From positions 1-44,345 of the forward strand of contig NZ_JASSOT010000073.1 in assembly GCF_030238365.1 (NCBI RefSeq): a DNA stretch of 44,345 nucleotides, in the 5' to 3' direction. Made by a program: the position numbers and the translations under genes. The notes beneath the pieces were generated by a model. The model ran no database searches. It was given only the letters and a program-made list of their open reading frames with translations, and was not told where the DNA came from. The first letter of the stretch is position 1; each line of letters starts with the position of its first letter. Of this stretch, positions 41,795-44,345 are shown in pieces. This DNA is from Lelliottia wanjuensis. GTDB taxonomy: Bacteria; Pseudomonadota; Gammaproteobacteria; Enterobacterales; Enterobacteriaceae.

Positions 41795-42812
41795 TCGCGC
41801 CCCCTGCGGCAAAATCGTCAAAGGCGCGGCCCGAAACCGGAATGATGTGGCGGCGGATAAACTCGCTGCCCTCGCTCGCGCCCACGTCGCCGTCCTTCAT
41901 GCAGCACTCCCACTCCAGCACCGCCCAGCCGTCGTAGTCGTACTGCGTGAGCTTGCTGAAGATCCCTTTGAAGTCGATCTGCCCGTCGCCCAGGGAGCGA
42001 AAACGCCCGGCGCGGTTGATCCACGGCTGATAGCCGCCGTACACGCCGCTGCGCCCGTTGGGGCGAAACTCAGCGTCTTTGACGTGAAACGCTTTGATTC
42101 GGGCGTGATAAATATCGATAAACGACAGGTAATCCATGTGTTGCAATAGCATATGGCTCGGATCGTAGAGAATGTTGCAGCGCGGATGGTTGTCGACCAG
42201 CGCGAGGAAACGCTCGAAGGTCACGCCGTCGTGCAGGTCTTCGCCCGGATGCAGCTCAAAGCAGAGATCGACCCCGTGCTCGTCGAAACAATCAAGAACC
42301 GGACGCCAGCGCCTGGCGAGCTCTGCAAACGCCTCGCGAAAACGCGTCTCGTTATGTGGCGGCCAGGGGTAGAAAAACGGCCACGCCAACGAGCCCGAAA
42401 AGGTCGCGTGGGCGGTTAATCCAAGCTTCGCCGATGCCGCGGCGGCCTGCTTCACTTTGGCGGTCGCCCACGCCTGGCGCGCCGCGTCGTTACCGCGCAC
42501 GTCGGGCGGCGCGAAGTGGTCAAACGCCTCGCCGTACACCGGATTCACCGCCACCAGCTGGCCTTCCAGATGGGTCGACAGTTCGCTAATCACCAGCCCG
42601 TGCTCGGCCAGTTTTCCGCTGATTTCGTCGCAATACGTCTGGCTAACAGCCGCCTGCTCCAGATCGAATATCTGCGGGTGATTGCACGGAATTTGCAGCG
42701 CTTTGTAGCCTTTGCTCGCCGCCCAGCCCGCCAGCCCGTCGAGGGAGTTAAACGGCGCTTGTGCGCCAATAAACTGCGACAGAAAAATCCCCGGTCCCTT
42801 AATCGTCCTCAT
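41787..42812 (-). CDS. Sugar isomerase/epimerase, AP-endonuclease 2 (TIM-barrel) family
   Basis: A 341-residue xylose-isomerase-like TIM-barrel protein. Visible metal-ligand regions are DLCFELHPGEDLHD (about 202-215), CNILYDPSHMLLQHMDYL (about 232-249), IKAFHVKDAEF (about 258-268) and AVLEWECCMKD (about 306-316). These E, D, H and E positions fit a divalent-metal isomerase or epimerase. Homologous pairs (YcjR/YcjS in E. coli; DgpA with its partners in gut bacteria) act on 3-keto sugars. It lies between the MFS gene (15 bp) and the dehydrogenase (8-bp overlap) in one operon. Confidence 0.92.
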   Translation of the reverse strand: MRTIKGPGIFLSQFIGAQAPFNSLDGLAGWAASKGYKALQIPCNHPQIFDLEQAAVSQTYCDEISGKLAEHGLVISELSTHLEGQLVAVNPVYGEAFDHFAPPDVRGNDAARQAWATAKVKQAAAASAKLGLTAHATFSGSLAWPFFYPWPPHNETRFREAFAELARRWRPVLDCFDEHGVDLCFELHPGEDLHDGVTFERFLALVDNHPRCNILYDPSHMLLQHMDYLSFIDIYHARIKAFHVKDAEFRPNGRSGVYGGYQPWINRAGRFRSLGDGQIDFKGIFSKLTQYDYDGWAVLEWECCMKDGDVGASEGSEFIRRHIIPVSGRAFDDFAAGGAND

Positions 42813-42827
42813 AACACCTCCAGAAAA

Positions 42828-44066
42828 TTACGCCTTGTCGTCGTCATACTTGAACGAGAACAGGAAAATCAGCGCGATCGCCGCGGCGGCGACCGCCGGG
42901 ATCCACCAGAATGTCACCCACGCCTGCGGCACGGTCTGTCCCGCCACCAGGCTGTTGTACAACGCGCCAGAAATTTGCGAGCCGAGCAGCATCCCGATGC
43001 CGTAGGTGAACATCACGATCATGCTCTGCGCCTGGCCTTTGACCTTTTCGCCCGCCACGCGGTCGGTGTAGATAAAGCCGACGACAAAGAAGAAGTCATA
43101 GCATACGCCGTGGAGCAAAATGCCGAGATAGAGCAGGAAGCGCCCCTCTTCGCTGACGCCCAGCGCAAAGAAGGCGTAACGCACGAACCACGCCAGCATG
43201 CCGATCAGCAGCATATATTTCACACCGAGGCGGCGGAACAGCAGCGGGATGACCAGCATAAAGACGATCTCAGACATCTGCCCGAAGGACATGGCGGTGC
43301 TGACATCCTGAATCCCGGCATCTGCCAGATACGACGCGGTGTAGGCGTAATAGGTGCCGAGCGGCACGGAGATCAGCATCGCGCACAGAGAGAAGATAAA
43401 GAAGTGGCGCGTTTTGAGGAGCGCAAAAGCATCCGCGCAGAACAGATCGCGCACGGCGACGGGCAGCCCTTTGGCCGGAGCTGGCGTGTGCGGCAGCGTC
43501 AGACTGTAAATTGCCAGCAGCACCGAGCTCACCGCCGCCACCTGGAAAATGGTCACACTGGCGGAAACGCCGGTCACACCGATGAAAATCCCGGCGACGA
43601 TCCAGCCGATGGTGCCAAAGACGCGCACTACCGGGAAGGTTTTGTCGACGTTCGCCAGACTGTGAAACGCGATGTTGTTGGTCAGCGCCAGCGTCGGCAT
43701 GTAGCAGAGCGTGTAGCCAAACAGCAGGCCAATCAGCAGCGCGCCGTTTTGAGCGATCAGCGCCCCCGGCACGAACCACAGAATCGCCGCCCCGGCCAGG
43801 TGCATCACCGCCATCACCTTTTGCGAAGGGAAGAAACGGTCCACCAGCATCCCGAGCACAAACGGCGAGAGAATGGACGCAATGGGCCCTGCGGAAAACG
43901 CATCGCCAATCAGAAGCGACATGTTGTGCTGAGTCATCACCAGCCCGAGCGTGACCGACCAGCTACCCCAGATAAAAAACTGTAAAAACATCATCAGCGA
44001 CAGCCGTGGAACCAGCAGCCGGTGCTGCCCTATCGCCTTTCCACTACTTTCAGTTGTTGACACCAT
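42828..44066 (-). CDS. MFS symporter, nucleoside permease (NupG/XapB)-like
   Basis: A 412-residue 12-helix transporter of the nucleoside:H+ symporter family. The start at 44066 gives MVSTTESSGKAIGQHRLLVP, with a GGGTGAGG binding site about 9 bp upstream; the frame extends to 44111 through one operator and is not expected to be coding there. Family marks are LMMFLQFFIWGSWSVTLG in the first helix, CYMPTLALTNNIAFH, and HGVCYDFFFVVGFIYTDR. It is the first gene of the LacI-controlled operon and likely imports the sugar or glycoside that the next two enzymes process, rather than a nucleoside. Confidence 0.92.
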   Translation of the reverse strand: MVSTTESSGKAIGQHRLLVPRLSLMMFLQFFIWGSWSVTLGLVMTQHNMSLLIGDAFSAGPIASILSPFVLGMLVDRFFPSQKVMAVMHLAGAAILWFVPGALIAQNGALLIGLLFGYTLCYMPTLALTNNIAFHSLANVDKTFPVVRVFGTIGWIVAGIFIGVTGVSASVTIFQVAAVSSVLLAIYSLTLPHTPAPAKGLPVAVRDLFCADAFALLKTRHFFIFSLCAMLISVPLGTYYAYTASYLADAGIQDVSTAMSFGQMSEIVFMLVIPLLFRRLGVKYMLLIGMLAWFVRYAFFALGVSEEGRFLLYLGILLHGVCYDFFFVVGFIYTDRVAGEKVKGQAQSMIVMFTYGIGMLLGSQISGALYNSLVAGQTVPQAWVTFWWIPAVAAAAIALIFLFSFKYDDDKA

Positions 44067-44087
44067 GATGAGCCTCACCCTTAAAAA

Positions 44088-44130
44088 GTAATCGATTACA
44101 AATACCGTCAAATAAAAAGTAATCGATTAC
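44088..44130 (-). promoter_or_regulatory. Twin LacI-type operators and -35 of the MFS operon
   Basis: Two perfect copies of GTAATCGATTAC (44088-44099 and 44119-44130) are centred 31 bp apart, three helical turns, so both face the same side. TTGACG (minus strand; 44106-44111) lies between them and is a good -35; the downstream copy then covers the spacer and -10 region. The layout is typical of repression by the LacI-type protein at 39599. Confidence 0.85.
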
Positions 44131-44202
44131 AAAATAAAGATCCTGTGGATCAAAACAGAAGTGGGAGAAGGGTCACGAACTAAATATTTGCTGTGGAAGT
44201 GT

Positions 44203-44219
44203 TGCCGGGTGGCGCTGCG
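44203..44219. repeat. REP element truncated by an insertion sequence
   Basis: TGCCGGGTGGCGCTGCG matches the first half of the REP at 13496, then the match ends abruptly at the IS boundary near 44220. The other half is expected beyond the IS, outside the window. Confidence 0.75.
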
Positions 44220-44220
44220 G

Positions 44221-44345
44221 TATGAACCGGAAACATGGGTAACACTTTAGACCGGATACATGGGTAACAGTTATAACTGGCATAGAAGAGGAGACTCACT
44301 ATGCCCTGGACTGAGACCCGACCTATGCAACGCCTTGAATTTATC
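44221..44345 (+). mobile_element. Left end of an IS481-like insertion sequence (partial)
   Basis: Two near-identical 19-bp direct repeats, ACCGGAAACATGGGTAACA (44226-44244) and ACCGGATACATGGGTAACA (44251-44269), start 25 bp apart at the element end, as expected for terminal and subterminal transposase-binding sites. They are followed by the start of a transposase gene. The boundary is placed where the REP match ends. The target site duplication cannot be seen. Confidence 0.7.
44301..44345 (+). CDS. N-terminal start of an IS481-family transposase (partial)
   Basis: The ATG at 44301, with AGAGGAG about 8 bp upstream, begins MPWTETRPMQRLEFI, cut by the window edge after 15 codons. MPWxET at the N-terminus followed by a short spacer is typical of IS481-family transposases, whose next region is a helix-turn-helix. 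The family is an inference from this short signature together with the repeated terminal motif. Confidence 0.65.
   Translation, partial: MPWTETRPMQRLEFI

Noticed and set aside
42516..43985. 489-codon frame antisense to the isomerase and MFS genes
   Set aside because: Spans two well-supported genes on the other strand and its translation is low-complexity basic sequence.

Overview
The window is enterobacterial chromosome, most likely from the Enterobacter cloacae complex or a close relative such as Leclercia or Lelliottia. The evidence is the enterobactin block entF-ybdZ-fes/fepA-entD, a romA-ramA/ramR locus, and an NfsB that reads almost like the classical E. cloacae nitroreductase. The E. 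coli backbone order entF, ybdZ, fes, fepA, entD, ybdK, ybdJ, ybdF, nfsB, ybdG is kept. Accessory blocks sit at nearly every junction. Both edges of the window are cut through insertion sequences: an IS110-family 3' end on the left and an IS481-like 5' end on the right.

Region by region. 1-8741: enterobactin synthesis, MbtH helper, cytosolic ferric-enterobactin esterase, the FepA receptor and the EntD phosphopantetheinyl transferase, built around a divergent Fur-type promoter region. 8742-11783: an AT-rich intergenic stretch with four helically phased 10-bp repeats and a LacI-type palindrome, two small His-rich exported proteins, a fasciclin-domain protein, and an ECF sigma/anti-sigma pair. 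11916-16967: a five-gene Dpp/Opp/Nik-type ABC importer with a REP pair between the binding-protein gene and the first permease gene. 17126-18339: an RNA element that looks like the phage P4 CI / C4 antisense-RNA system, upstream of an unrecognised 151-codon gene, then a two-domain cold-shock protein. 18597-27469: ybdK, an RND pump with its adaptor, a SERCA-like P-type ATPase, an unlisted 36-codon membrane protein, and ybdJ. 27455-31291: a secreted Fes-like esterase divergent from a second TonB-dependent siderophore receptor, with a Fur-box-like site between them. 31402-34795: ramA, romA, ramR, ybdF, nfsB, with a textbook RamR operator on the romA-ramA promoter. 34792-39595: a DUF2157 membrane protein, an XRE/MmyB-type regulator divergent from a DHA2-type MFS exporter, and ybdG. 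39599-44066: a LacI-controlled cluster (Gfo/Idh/MocA dehydrogenase, AP-endonuclease-fold isomerase, nucleoside-permease-like MFS carrier), with two operators 31 bp apart.

How the genes work together. Two iron blocks are likely Fur-controlled: enterobactin, and the periplasmic esterase plus receptor, which may process a catecholate siderophore before uptake. The ram locus sets multidrug and envelope-stress responses and may act on nfsB through a candidate marbox. The ECF sigma cluster probably controls the fasciclin gene. The LacI cluster probably oxidises and isomerises an imported sugar or glycoside.

The most unusual element is the RNA region at 17126-17314. Two stem-loops show the same loop CGTAGGAA and flank a long-stem RNA that carries the complementary TTCCTAC, all ahead of a gene of unknown function with no phage genes nearby.
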